Below are positions 20,057 through 30,160 of a DNA stretch of 34,699 bases, one piece after another. The stretch comes from Glomus cerebriforme (Eukaryota > Glomeromycota > Glomeromycetes > Glomerales > Glomeraceae). The DNA is taken from the NCBI GenBank assembly GCA_003550305.1, contig QKYT01000058.1, forward strand, positions 21,639-56,337, read 5' to 3'. A model generated the notes under the pieces. It saw nothing but the letters and a program-made list of their open reading frames with translations. It was not told the origin of the DNA and made no database searches. Every line of letters starts with the position of its first letter. Positions within the stretch are counted from its first letter, which is position 1. The position numbers were made by a program, and so were the translations under genes.

Positions 20057-20617
20057 ATGGATAATAATAACCCTTCACAAAATAATCTTAGTAATGACAT
20101 CAAATATAATTTTACTGATTTACCACAAACGACTGTTATCCAAGCAGCACACTCCTCATCAAACATTAATAGTAATGATTCTTGCAGCTACAATATAAAT
20201 GGCTTTTCCGTGATGAATGATAATGACAATACTTATCCCACGCACGCGCATACGAGCATTTCTCTTGATCATAATCATCATCAACAGCATGACGCTTCAA
20301 ATAATAACGACTCCCAATACTATCAGCAATCCATTTCTAATGGCACTTCAAGCAATAATGATACTATTTCTCATAATTGTCAACAATCTGCGTCTAACAA
20401 TTCTTCACCACCGCAATTCTATCCGCAATATATTGATCAAAATCCATCTCATTCTACTATCTTTCCTTTACTTAATTCACTTGGCATTACTATTAATTCT
20501 CCTCAGACAAATATTATTATTTTACCATCAACTAATTCAGATATTCAAAATCAGCTTCAGCATTATTTGAATCCTCCTTCCTCNACAAATAACTCGCAAA
20601 CTCGATTTCAACAATAA
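20057..20617 (+). CDS. Asn/Ser/Gln-rich low-complexity protein, family copy 5, intact
   Basis: This is an intact frame of 186 residues from the first ATG. A longer frame to 19982 exists but starts at a TTG inside the conserved leader. It begins MDNNNPSQNNLSNDIKYNFT and continues LPQTTVIQAAHSSS, like copies 2 and 8. A His-rich spot (DHNHHQQHD) lies near 73-81. The middle has YYQQSISNGTSSNND-type repeats. Then come SPPQFYPQYIDQNPS and the C-terminal module SLGITINSPQTNIIILPSTN, SDIQNQLQHYLNPPS and NSQTRFQQ. There is no signal peptide, membrane segment or known domain. Disorder and a prion-like composition are the only safe description. The undetermined base at 20584 is the third position of TCN, so it is Ser in any case. 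Confidence 0.7.
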   Translation: MDNNNPSQNNLSNDIKYNFTDLPQTTVIQAAHSSSNINSNDSCSYNINGFSVMNDNDNTYPTHAHTSISLDHNHHQQHDASNNNDSQYYQQSISNGTSSNNDTISHNCQQSASNNSSPPQFYPQYIDQNPSHSTIFPLLNSLGITINSPQTNIIILPSTNSDIQNQLQHYLNPPSXTNNSQTRFQQ

Positions 20618-20814
20618 ATTTTTAAATGATTCATCTAGTAACTTTTTTTTCGTAGGATATTGTTTATTCTTTTATTACTTTCATTTTTTATTTATTTTAT
20701 TTATTTTTTTTTAAATTTACTGGTGCTGTGGTGATATCATAAGTAAAATTTATTATCAGATAGCTTAACCGTATAACCACTGTATATTGTTTATAACATT
20801 ATTAAATAAAAATA

Positions 20815-20820
20815 TTATCT
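20815..20820 (+). terminator. Putative polyadenylation signal of copy 5
   Basis: AATAAA lies about 200 bp after the stop. The 3' flank between has ATTTATTTTATTTATTTT runs, as in other copies. Confidence 0.35.
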
Positions 20821-21540
20821 TACCATGAATAGATAAAAATTAAATAAGCGGTTATTTATTTTTTTTTAAAAAATATAAATTAAATTTCGTAGCAAAATGG
20901 TTATTGCATATATTAATTTTTTTTTAGGAAAAAAATATATTGGTCATAAACGCTACAAGAATTTGAAATTTTTTGTGCTAAAAATCCTTGTGCGTTCGTA
21001 ATAATTATGCAACGATGTTTATTACCTACGAAATAGAGCTTTATATCGATTATTCTTAGGCTGCTGTTTTTTATTCCACAACTTATAAGAAATTTTTGTT
21101 ATGGGTAATTTTTTTTTTTTAAAAAAAAAAAAATGACTGCCGAGCTCAGGCGCAGACAATTGATCGATTGACTTATTCATTAATATGACGATCAAAGATT
21201 ACTGGGTCCTAACTCAACTTATTGAAATTTTAGAAAGTTGCCTTAGATGGAGATGTTAATTGGTGTAATTAAAAAAAGTTCAAAATAAAAAAAGGGAGTT
21301 ATATCGGTCATTCTGATAATGTTTTGATTATTCTATAATAAGTAAAGAACATGGTAATAAGAAATCTTGTCTGTCATTATATTTTCATTTTAATAAAATA
21401 CAGTAGACTATATCATAAAAAAAATTAATCTGACTCAGTACTAACAAATATGTGATTTTTGCAAGAATGAATTTTAAAAATTTCAATTTTGAAAAAAAGA
21501 ACTTAGAATTTCATTTCCGTATACTATTTTTTCTATATTA
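20821..21540. other. Intergenic stretch
   Basis: No gene is recognised. A T-run followed directly by an A-run lies near 21109-21133. The last 70 bp contain a diverged family leader (TTTCAATTTTGAAAAAAAGA, then AACTTAGAATTTCATTTCC). Confidence 0.5.
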
Positions 21541-21567
21541 TACAACACTTAATTATTACACGCATTT

Positions 21568-21847
21568 CACAAAATAATCTTAGTGATTGCGAGTTTTTCA
21601 CGATGAACGATAACGATAATGTTTTTTCCTGCGCACTTGAGTATTTCCGATATCCAAATAATAATGATGCCATTTCTCCCGATCAGCAATATGCTTTAAA
21701 CGATATATAAACTATCAGCAATCCATGCACAATTCTACATTGCAATATGTTGATCAAATTCCAACTTGATTCATTCAACATTACTATTAATTCTTTACAG
21801 GATCTTTCTGAAATCTTCAGGTCTGGATTCAAAATTGTCATTATACA
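21568..21847 (+). pseudogene. Family copy 6a, truncated, in an inverted junction
   Basis: This plus-strand fragment starts CACAAAATAATCTTAGTGAT without the ATG; about a dozen bases of start region are missing compared with copy 6b. It reads CEFFTMNDNDNVF, then NNNDAISPDQQYALNDI and a stop. After a shift the end is ITINSLQDLSEIFRSGFKIV. At 21847 it runs directly into the minus-strand copy 6b, without its normal RFQQ end. The two copies are therefore tail to tail. Confidence 0.7.
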
Positions 21848-22262
21848 GATGTTGATCATTATTTTGAGAAATAGGGATGTTATTATTGTATGAAACGTTG
21901 TTGGGCATAGCATAATTATTGTACAAAGCATCATTGGATATGAGTTGCTGATAAGGATTGTATGAAGAAACATCATTAGAAACGGTAACGTTATCGTATG
22001 AAGTGTCATTAGATATGAGTGGTTGATTATGATTATCAGGAATGTTATTGTAATAAGTGTCGTTGGGCTGATCAGAAATCGTAACGTTAAATTTTGAAAT
22101 ATCATCGGAGATGGATTCTTGGTAATTATGATTAGGAGAAATACTCGAGTGCATAGGAAAAATATTATCATTATCGACCATCGTGAAAAAATCATTATTG
22201 TAACTGCAAGAAGCACCATTATAATTGGTAAAATTGGATCCGTGATTTTGTGGATGATCCAT
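21795..22262 (-). CDS. Family copy 6b, chimeric open frame
   Basis: This is a 155-residue open frame from the ATG at 22262 (MDHPQNHGSNFTNYNGASCS) to the TAA at 21795. The leader upstream (TTTTGAGAAAAACTTAAATTTTC) is the family leader. The protein has NNDFFTMVDNDNIFP, then repeats NHNQPLISNDTSYDNVTVSN and SYNPYQQLISND, up to SQNNDQH. Beyond that it crosses the inverted junction and ends LYNDNFESRPEDFRKIL, which is the antisense of the C-terminal module of copy 6a. It therefore lacks the normal C-terminus. Expression is unknown. A longer frame extends upstream to 22391 but has no support. Confidence 0.55.
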   Translation of the reverse strand: MDHPQNHGSNFTNYNGASCSYNNDFFTMVDNDNIFPMHSSISPNHNYQESISDDISKFNVTISDQPNDTYYNNIPDNHNQPLISNDTSYDNVTVSNDVSSYNPYQQLISNDALYNNYAMPNNVSYNNNIPISQNNDQHLYNDNFESRPEDFRKIL

Positions 22263-23066
22263 ATGAATTGCGTGTAAGTAAAAATGAAAATTTAAGTTTT
22301 TCTCAAAATCGAGATTGGAAAATTTTTTGGGTTTAAATATAATTATGGCAACAGAAATTGCTTGATTGTCATAAATAGAGTAAATTATCATATTGTTCTT
22401 TCATTTCTAGAAATGATTGGTTCTTTTTTTTTATATTTTATTTATTTATTTATTTATTTATTTTTTAATGAAACAAGATAAAATATATTTTCTGAATACT
22501 CGAGAGGGACAAATAAATTAAAAGGGTGTTTAGTTCATAGCTTTGTATGTATTAGGCTCTTTTTTTATATGTATATCTATTATTTATTTAGCCAATTTGA
22601 AAATAAACAAACCATATACATGTTATCAATCTATCAATCCCATTGTGATCAAAATTGTTAATATTATAAAGCAGTACACCATTTTTCATGAAAAAAAGTC
22701 CACTTTTTTCTCACCAAAAAAAAGGTGATTTTTTTTTCATTTTCAAAAATTTTCTTCCTTGCTGACAACTCCAAATTTTTTTTTTTTATAATAATAAAGT
22801 TTATTTATTTTTAATTAATTGGTTAATGATGAAATGATGCATTTGCATAATAATTCATGACCCTGCTGAGGAAAATTCGTATAAGTTTTATGTACGGTTT
22901 ATAATTAAAAAAACCATTATAAACTACAAATAAAAATTCTCTATATATTATATTTATATTGTTGCCATCTTGAATAAACTATACACAATATTATTTGGAC
23001 GCCGATTTTCATGTGGCAGATTTGATAAGCCATTTTGTACTTGCACATTTTTACTGTATAAATAAA
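22263..23066. other. Intergenic stretch with microsatellites
   Basis: No gene is supported. An (ATTT)n run lies near 22436-22463. A TCACC/GGTGA stem with an A8 loop lies near 22711-22728. Copy 6b's leader and promoter must lie at the left edge, but I see no clear TATA box. Confidence 0.45.
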
Positions 23067-23168
23067 TTATAGTTATCGATCAAAGACCGATACTTATCGT
23101 TGATACTTTTGTTAAATGGGTGGTATTGGTCTTCGACTGATACTTTTATCCCAATCTAATAACTATAA
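23067..23168. repeat. 102-bp hairpin-forming element
   Basis: TTATAGTTAT at 23067-23076 is repeated as its exact complement at 23159-23168. Inside, AAGACCGATAC faces GTATTGGTCTT (one mismatch), so most of the segment can fold on itself. It may be a small MITE; no clear target duplication is visible. Confidence 0.55.
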
Positions 23169-23348
23169 TACATGAATTTTTTTATATTATTTATATGTTT
23201 TTTGTAATTTTATAAAAAAATGTGATACGACGTTATTCAAAAAAAAAGACGCAATATATTTTTTTTTTAGATTATATAAACTGAATGCTACGTGTTCAAT
23301 CTCAATTTCGAAAAAAAACCTTCATTCCCGTGATATTTTACATTTAAG

Positions 23349-23830
23349 ATGGATCATCTATAAAATAATTACAAATCCGATTTCATTAATGGAGGTGCTT
23401 CTCGGAGTTACTACATCTCTAATGACATTTCGAGTAATAATGTTACTATTTTTCCTGACTATAATTATCAATCCCAATGACGCTTCATACGATGATGTCG
23501 ATATTCCTCTTGACCGAAATCATCAGCAATATGACGCTTTAAATAATATTTCTCCTTATAACATTATTATTTCTCTTGATTATAATTATTAGCAATATAC
23601 TGTAGTATTTCTCCTCATAAACTCTAACGTTATTATCAATGATGCTTCAAACGATAACATTTTTTTCCTGGCAATAATTCTCAGCATCCATCAAATAACG
23701 TTTCACCTATGTTGATCAATTTCTATTTTACTTAATTCACCCAGCATTACTATTGATTCTCCCAAGACAAATATTATTATGCCTTCAGTGAAAAACCAGC
23801 TCCAGTAAGATCATCCTCATTTGAAAGGCG
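23349..23830 (+). pseudogene. Family copy 7, broken
   Basis: The ATG is kept, but the next codons read GAT CAT CTA TAA, so it stops after four codons; relatives have GAT CAT CCA CAA. The remainder shows NYKSDFINGGASRSYYISND in one frame, then HQQYDALNNISPYNIIISLD and a TAT-TAG where relatives have TAT-CAG. It reaches a decayed C-terminal module (TCACCCAGCATTACTATTGA). The RFQQ end is missing; sequence after about 23820 is unrelated. Confidence 0.75.
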
Positions 23831-24900
23831 GAACTTTCGATCAACCCTTGATTCAAAGCCCTTTAAAAAAAATATTCATAAAAGGTAAACAAATCATATA
23901 TAAAATGTACTAAAATAATTGCTCAATAGTTTTTTGTTTTTTACACACTAGCCTTTTTGCATATTTCCTATTATTCTTTACATAATACATTTTAACAAAA
24001 TAATATTTAAAATCCTTTATTGATAATAAACAAAATCAAATGAGTTACAACTTTAAAATAAAATTCATATTTAATTATTAGATAATATACTTTAAAAAAT
24101 GTGTCATTGAACTTTGTTTTTTTTATAGTAAGTTATTTACTAAAGATATGCGAGTATTTTTGCCACCCTTTTATTACACATGATAATATTGTTAAATATA
24201 TATAATTATATTTGTTTATTGTTTGTTCTGTTTGTCTTTTAGTAATATTATACTTTTTCTTTATTCTTTTTAATATTTTATTCTAAAAAAAAGTCGAATA
24301 TTTTTAAACAGGTGTAATTTTCTAGAGTTTTATAACAGATATATATGCATTTTTTTGTACAATAAATTCAAAGCATAATTTCAATACTTTGGTTATAAAT
24401 AAAGAAGTTTTTTAAATTAAGTAAAGTTATTCAATAGGTTCGAAACTACTTAAATTTAGATTTTCATAAGTGTTGGACAGATATTGATTGAATTATTGCC
24501 ATTTTTCGTAACAGTACTAATTTTAGAATTTAATTTTGTAAATCGTCTTCTGCGGCTTTAGTAAAATCTAATTTTTAGAAGTATCCTATTTTTTTAATGT
24601 CCTGTAATTCTTTAAAATTGTTTGTTTATCCAATCAAGTTTATTTTAAAAGTGACAAAAACTACCAGCATCCAGATAATTCCAAAAGGGCGTTAGTGATA
24701 CTCTCAAAATTTCCAAAGGAATTCCGAATTCACTCCCACCTTTTGAATTTACTTCCAAAGTTCTGTTCCGAAGGCTCCAAACTATTCCTAAAAAAAAGAT
24801 AAAAAAGGATGTTAGCAAAAAAAAATTTTTTTTGGGGTTTAAAAAAAACGTGGGGGGAATTCAAAAAGAATTTCAGCCTCAAAATAATCAAATATAGTTA
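23831..24900. other. Gene-poor insertion inside block C
   Basis: I see no gene here. It interrupts the homology of block C to A and B. A slightly less AT-rich portion (about 24660-24790) is not similar to anything else in the window. Confidence 0.45.
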
Positions 24901-26149
24901 ATGTGATTATCTAAATTTATTTGTGTAGTAATTGTGATGAAAGTCATCGTCATAGATTTTCAGCATTGTAAATTCTGGGTAAAACTGGAATTTTTATGGA
25001 TTAATTAATTATCTATAAATTCAAGCCGTAACTTAAGAAATCTCTTCATAATCAAATTAATGTGCTCCTACTATTCAGAATTGCATCTTGTGATATTATT
25101 GGATCAAAAGCAAAACAACATATATCTAATGTTATTATCCTTAGCTACTTTGAAAACTTATTATGGAAATTGGAGATTGTATTAATATAGTAATTGTGTA
25201 ATGTTTTAATATTTTATAATTCATTACGTTCATTAGCCAATATCTTTAAGAATAAAGGAAAGTTGTGCAATGAATGGAGGGTGGCATTCTATTCTATGCA
25301 AAATTCCCTATGGTATCCCTCAAATATTCTAATATATGTGGAAGGATACATAAAATTAATCTATTTATATTACATTACAATCTACATTTTCACTTTCACG
25401 TATTAATTAATACTAATTAATAAGAAATTTAAAAAGATTCAGAATATGAATATGTGGAAGCGATGTCTGTTGTTTGAAGATTTACAAATAGTATATATTT
25501 TTTCAATTGATATTCGATTTAATGTCAATGAGATAACGAATAAAGAAACCTCAAAATGTTTTGATTTTTTAAGAGATATTGGTAGTATAAGACTGAATTT
25601 GTCAAGCTCATAAGTATTTAGGTCTTGTCATTAGTTTTATTAACTGTTACGATATAAAATGTAAGCTATTGTTTGATTGTTAATAAACATTTCTAATAAA
25701 ACAAATTTCATTTATTTAAATATTGAATAAGTTTAATAATGGAAAAAATTTGTTAATAGCATCGTCAATTTTAATATTAATAATAGATAAAAAATATTTC
25801 ATGTATAAAAATATTCATCTGTTATAAATTTTTGCGTAAAAAATTAACTTACGAAAAAATATAACGAGATGTTACAATTATTTTACTCATAAGAATAATT
25901 TATAAAGCATTTTACGCTCTATAACTTCCAAGAAAATTTATTTTTACAACGTGACCTACTGCGATTTCGCAATATCCATTAAACTGATTAAAGAGATTAT
26001 AAAGTATTGCTTAATCATTGAATATTGACGTAGAACTTTCAGTAGTATAAAAATAGATTAATTTATTTTTTTTAGATAAATATGATGGATTTTCATCGCA
26101 CAAAGAGAAAAATAAAAATGGAAAAATAAAATGTAAACATGAAAAATGA

Positions 26150-26714
26150 ATATTCTGAATTGGTTATTGGTATAATAGTAATTTCGAAAGTACCAGAAAG
26201 ATTTATTTGAGGAGAACTAATGATTGATAATGTTGAGTGAGTTAAGTGAAGGAAATTGCGGAGTTGAAGCGTTATGCTGTTATCGGAACTGGATTATGGT
26301 TAAAAAAAATTGTACCATTGTTATTTTATTGGAAATAATTGGAAATAGGTTGCTGGGAATAATAAATACTATTTGAAGCATCGTATTGCTGTAATTATGA
26401 TTGGGAGAAATAGTATTGAGGAATCATTACATAGATTGCTGAGAGTCAGATAGAAATATTGTTTGCGTCATATTGCCGATAATTACGTTTGAGGACTGCC
26501 AGGAGAAATAGTAACATTATTATTTAAAACGTCAACTTAGATAGATTGTTGATAATTATGATTAGAGGAAACGGAGTGAAAAGGCCATTATTACAGCTGC
26601 AAGAAGAATCATTATAATTAATATAATATTCCGTTTGGGTAACAGTTGTTTGTGGTAAATTATTGGAATTATAAAATTCATTAATGAATCCAGACAAGTT
26701 CGATTTGTAGACAT
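26150..26714 (-). pseudogene. Family copy 8, broken
   Basis: Read on the minus strand, the N-terminal part is LSGFINEFYNSNNLPQTTV, TQTEYY and NDSSCSCNNGLF. This is like copies 2 and 5 rather than the MDHPQN group, so it is a third member of the intact subfamily. The frame is lost soon after. The middle repeats (CAGCAATCTATGTAATGATT, CCCAGCAACCTATTTCC) carry shifts and stops. The end reads ATTAGTTCTCCTCAAATAAA, then TCTTTCTGGTACTTTCGAAA and ACCAATAACCAATTCAGAAT. There is no RFQQ end. A 51-codon ATG frame at 26714 is in the wrong frame. Confidence 0.7.
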
Positions 26715-27114
26715 TATCATTAAATTAAAATATACAAAAATTTAAATGTTATAAAGTGTTCTAATAGAAAAATTTTTCATTTTTATTAGGTGCGCCTTGG
26801 TAAGGTTGCGTTATATATTTTGACATTAATGGATTAAACTGGGGTAATTTAATATATCATCATATTACGCATGTGGAAAATTTCCATTTTCAAAAAAAGT
26901 AAAAAGTTTAGTATTGGTCGATTAAGTTTTTTTGTTTACTGCTTTTTTTTAAACAATGAAAAAAAGGGTTTTAAAATATATATGCAATATTTTACTCAAC
27001 TTTTTTTATTTACCTAAACGGAATAAGCCAAAAATACAATTATTAATTTAATTTATACTGAATATATACAGTAGATTGATCTTCTTATAATGACGCAAGT
27101 TCAGTTTTTTTTTA
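26715..27114. other. Intergenic stretch between copy 8 and block B
   Basis: No gene or repeat is recognised. It is AT-rich with short homopolymers. Confidence 0.5.
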
Positions 27115-27207
27115 TAGAAATCTTTAAAATTTTATTTTCATATATCTTTATACTGATAATCAAACACTTGGCTGATATTGACTTTAAAAGAAATACACAT
27201 TTTTTTT

Positions 27208-27788
27208 CAAAATAATCTTAGTGAATTTGATTTTACTGCAAATGCCTCTACTGGTTATCATAATAATGACATTTTTATCCTTGGGTACTTGAGAAATCCC
27301 TCCGATCATAATTTCCAACAATTCATCCCTGATGACATTTCAAATAACAATGTTGATATTTCTCTCCACGACTATTAACAATTTGACGGTTCAAACGATG
27401 GTATCACCATTTCTTCATCATCAGCAATATGACGCTTCAAACACCCAGCCAAGTGGCGCTGCAAATAATAATTTTGCTGACCATAATTACCAGCAATATC
27501 TATATAGTATTTTTCTCATAACTCTAACGTTATTATCAATAACGCTTCAAACAAGAACGTCACCATTTTTCCTCGTCTAATAACGTTTCGCCTCCGCAAT
27601 TTTACCAGCAATATGTTGATCAAAATCCTAATTTCTTTCCTTTAGTTAATTCACTTGGCATAACCATTAACACTCTTCAGACAAATATTATTATTATGCC
27701 ATTAACTAATTCAGATATTCAAAATCTCCAGTATTATTTGAATCCTTCTTCCTCTACAAATAACTCGCAAACTCGATTTCAACAATAA
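27208..27788 (+). pseudogene. Family copy 9, broken
   Basis: The ATG is gone: the start region reads ATACACATTTTTTTTC before AAAATAATCTTAG. The frame continues as FDFTANASTGYHNNDIFILG and YLRNPSDHNFQQFIPDDISN, to a TAA at 27376 after SLHDY, where relatives read on with CAG. Further frames show QYDASNTQPSGAANNNFADH. The C-terminal module is good (QFYQQYVDQNPNFFP, LGITINTLQTNIIIMP) and ends RFQQ at the TAA at 27786. It shares its N-terminus and stop position with copy 10. It is the 5' end of block B. Confidence 0.8.
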
Positions 27789-28499
27789 ATTCTTAAATGA
27801 TTCATTTATGTAGTGATGTTTTTGTTCGAAATATATTATTTTTATTTTGATAACATTCTTTATTAATTATTTTATTATTTTATTTTATTTTATTTTATTT
27901 TTTTTTTATTATTTTTTATTTTTTTTTTTTTTGCTACTTGTGCTGCGATAGAAATATTGAAATCTATTATCATCTGTTTTATTTGTACATGCGCAAGTTG
28001 TGACGTCACTTTATTAAAATTCAATTGGTTGGTGTGCTGTCACACTGATTTGCCACACATCAAAATTCAATTTTTTTAATACCATAATAAAAGGAAGTCA
28101 TACATAAAATATTTATCAAATTTTTGTTTTATTAAATATAACGGACAATTTAAATATATCTATTCTTAATAATTAGCTGTATCATAACTATTCTCAGGAT
28201 TTTATTTTGAAATTAAAATCCATATCTTTATCTCGATTTTTATTGCAAAAATCCTTCCCATTTTCAAAAATTGGACCAAAATGAAACTAGTAATGTGTTT
28301 AAAAAATTTTATTTAATATTGTGAATTATACAAATTAAATTATTATTTTTTTTTTATTAACGTTACCTCAATAAATAGTATTCGTCAAACCGTAACTTCA
28401 AAATACCTTATAATAATAACATGTATCAGTTGCCGGTCTAATGATGCTACTCCATTTACTCCATCAAATGTTGAATCAGAAAATAAAAAAAAAACATTA

Positions 28500-30160
28500 T
28501 AAATAGATTCAGCTGGTGATGGTAGTATTAATGCTCAAGCTGACAATGGAGTTTGTTGACATGTTCAATTTTTAGTGGAAATTAAATAGCATTGATTGGA
28601 GTAGTAAATCATATTTATTACCATGTGTCGGATGTTAACGGTTTTATTTAGATGGTAAGATGTCTTCCAAATGTTAAATAATTATTTGAAAACATTTATT
28701 GATTAATCACATTTTTCATTTATAGACAGATGATAAAAGAATTGGTACATTTCTTTGGTGATAATGTACTTCAAAATCGACAACCTGGTCTACGAATGTT
28801 TTTATTTGTTTTACTGCAGATTGAACGTTGCGTGACAGAATTTAAATCTTGTACTGATCAATCGAGTCCTGTGAGATTTGGAGAACATTTTGTAAGTTCT
28901 GCTTAAACTTATAATTTTCAATAGTTTTCCTAACGTACTCAGTAGAGTTACATGAACTTGAAATTACTGGTGCATATAGTTTGTCAATGTTTAATTGTTG
29001 AAGACAAAAAGTAATTTAATTATTTAAGTACTCAATAATTTATTTTATTTTAAAAATCAATTTTTTCATGCTTTTCTATAAATAATTCTAGTGTCTTCAT
29101 CATTCATGATACAAAATATTCCTTAATATTTTGATGAAAATTCAATAATGTTGATGTTATTATCCTTGGCGACTTTTGTTAGATTCGTTAGATTTGAAAA
29201 CTTTCTAAATTGGAAATTGTGTTGGTACGTTTAATATAGTTTAATTATTTAATGTTTTAATTTCTTTATATAATAACTAATTCGTTACATTTATTAGTCA
29301 ATACTTTTAAATTTTTAAACCAATACATAAGAGCTTTGGGGTTGCGTGATATTCATCACAGTTAGTAATGTTAATGAAAGAGTAATTAATATTTCAAATT
29401 CTTTCGTTATTATAATTTCTTTATGCAGTAGTTCCATAGAATCCCTCAGATATTCTAATATAGGTAATGTATGTGTGAAGGTATGTAAAAAATTAATTAT
29501 CAGAAAAAAAAAGCATATGAATATATTCTTTTGCTAAATAATTATCTTTTTTTATTTATACCGAAAGATAGCAAAAAAATGTATTTATCAGACAATCCAA
29601 TGTCTCATCAAGACACGATCGAGCAATAACCATTGTACTAAGCATCTAAGACCGATAGTTCACTGAGGAAAAATGCTAGGAGTCACGCATAGTCTTCGCC
29701 GGCCATCACGTAATGGGACAGATATATTAATTTTATTAGGAAATGGGGACAATTCAATAATATTTAGTATTTACTACAGATCTGTATACTAGTTAATAAT
29801 TTTATCTATATTATAATCTACACTTTCACATAACTAATTAATGAGAAAACTATGAAGAAACAGAATATGATTATCATGTAAAGACCTAACTTGCATATTT
29901 TCCAATTAATATTCGATTAATTGTCAATTAGGTAACGAGAGAAAAAAAATTTCGTAATGTAAGTCCGAATTTATCATTGTAATTTCTAATTAAAAAAGAA
30001 TATTGAATTTGTTTAATCATCCTTAATTATTCTGGTCGAGGGAAGTGGAACTCTTAATGTTCAACTACTTCAGCAGAGAATCCATCAAACCAACAAAAAA
30101 TAAATTTGTGAGTGAAGAATTTAATGTTGCAAAGCTAATTATAAATTGGCTGAAGAAATA
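28500..30160 (+). pseudogene. Decayed multi-exon gene of unknown identity (block B)
   Basis: This is the block B counterpart of 16180-17862. The best exon-like piece, about 28726-28890, is open along its whole length between TTATAG and GTAAGT. It reads QMIKELVHFFGDNVLQNR, then QPGLRMFLFVLLQIERC, then VTEFKSCTDQSSPVRFGEHF. In block A the same exon carries small indels and a stop. Other pieces are the ELHELEITGAYSLSMFN tract (about 28947), RPSRNGTDILILLGNGDNSI (about 29700) and GSGTLNVQLLQ (about 30042), with shifts after the last. No family is recognised. Confidence 0.45.

Larger units (their letters stand above)
23280..25870 (+). repeat. Segmental duplication block C (diverged, partial)
   Basis: This block starts with a family copy and leader, as in blocks A and B. 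Homology to them is lost for about 1 kb and then returns. Returning tracts include TCAAGCCGTAACTT (25023), TTATTATCCTTAGCTACTTT (25132), AATGTTTTAAT with ATTCGTTACATTTATTAG-like sequence (25200), CAATTGATATTCGATTTAAT (25504) and a GAATTTGTCAAGCTCAT stretch (25595). Divergence is much greater than between A and B, so this is an older copy. Confidence 0.6.

Noticed and set aside
22850..22866. ATGCATTTGCAT as an octamer-type regulatory site
   Set aside because: It is a single short AT-rich match with no gene nearby and is expected by chance.
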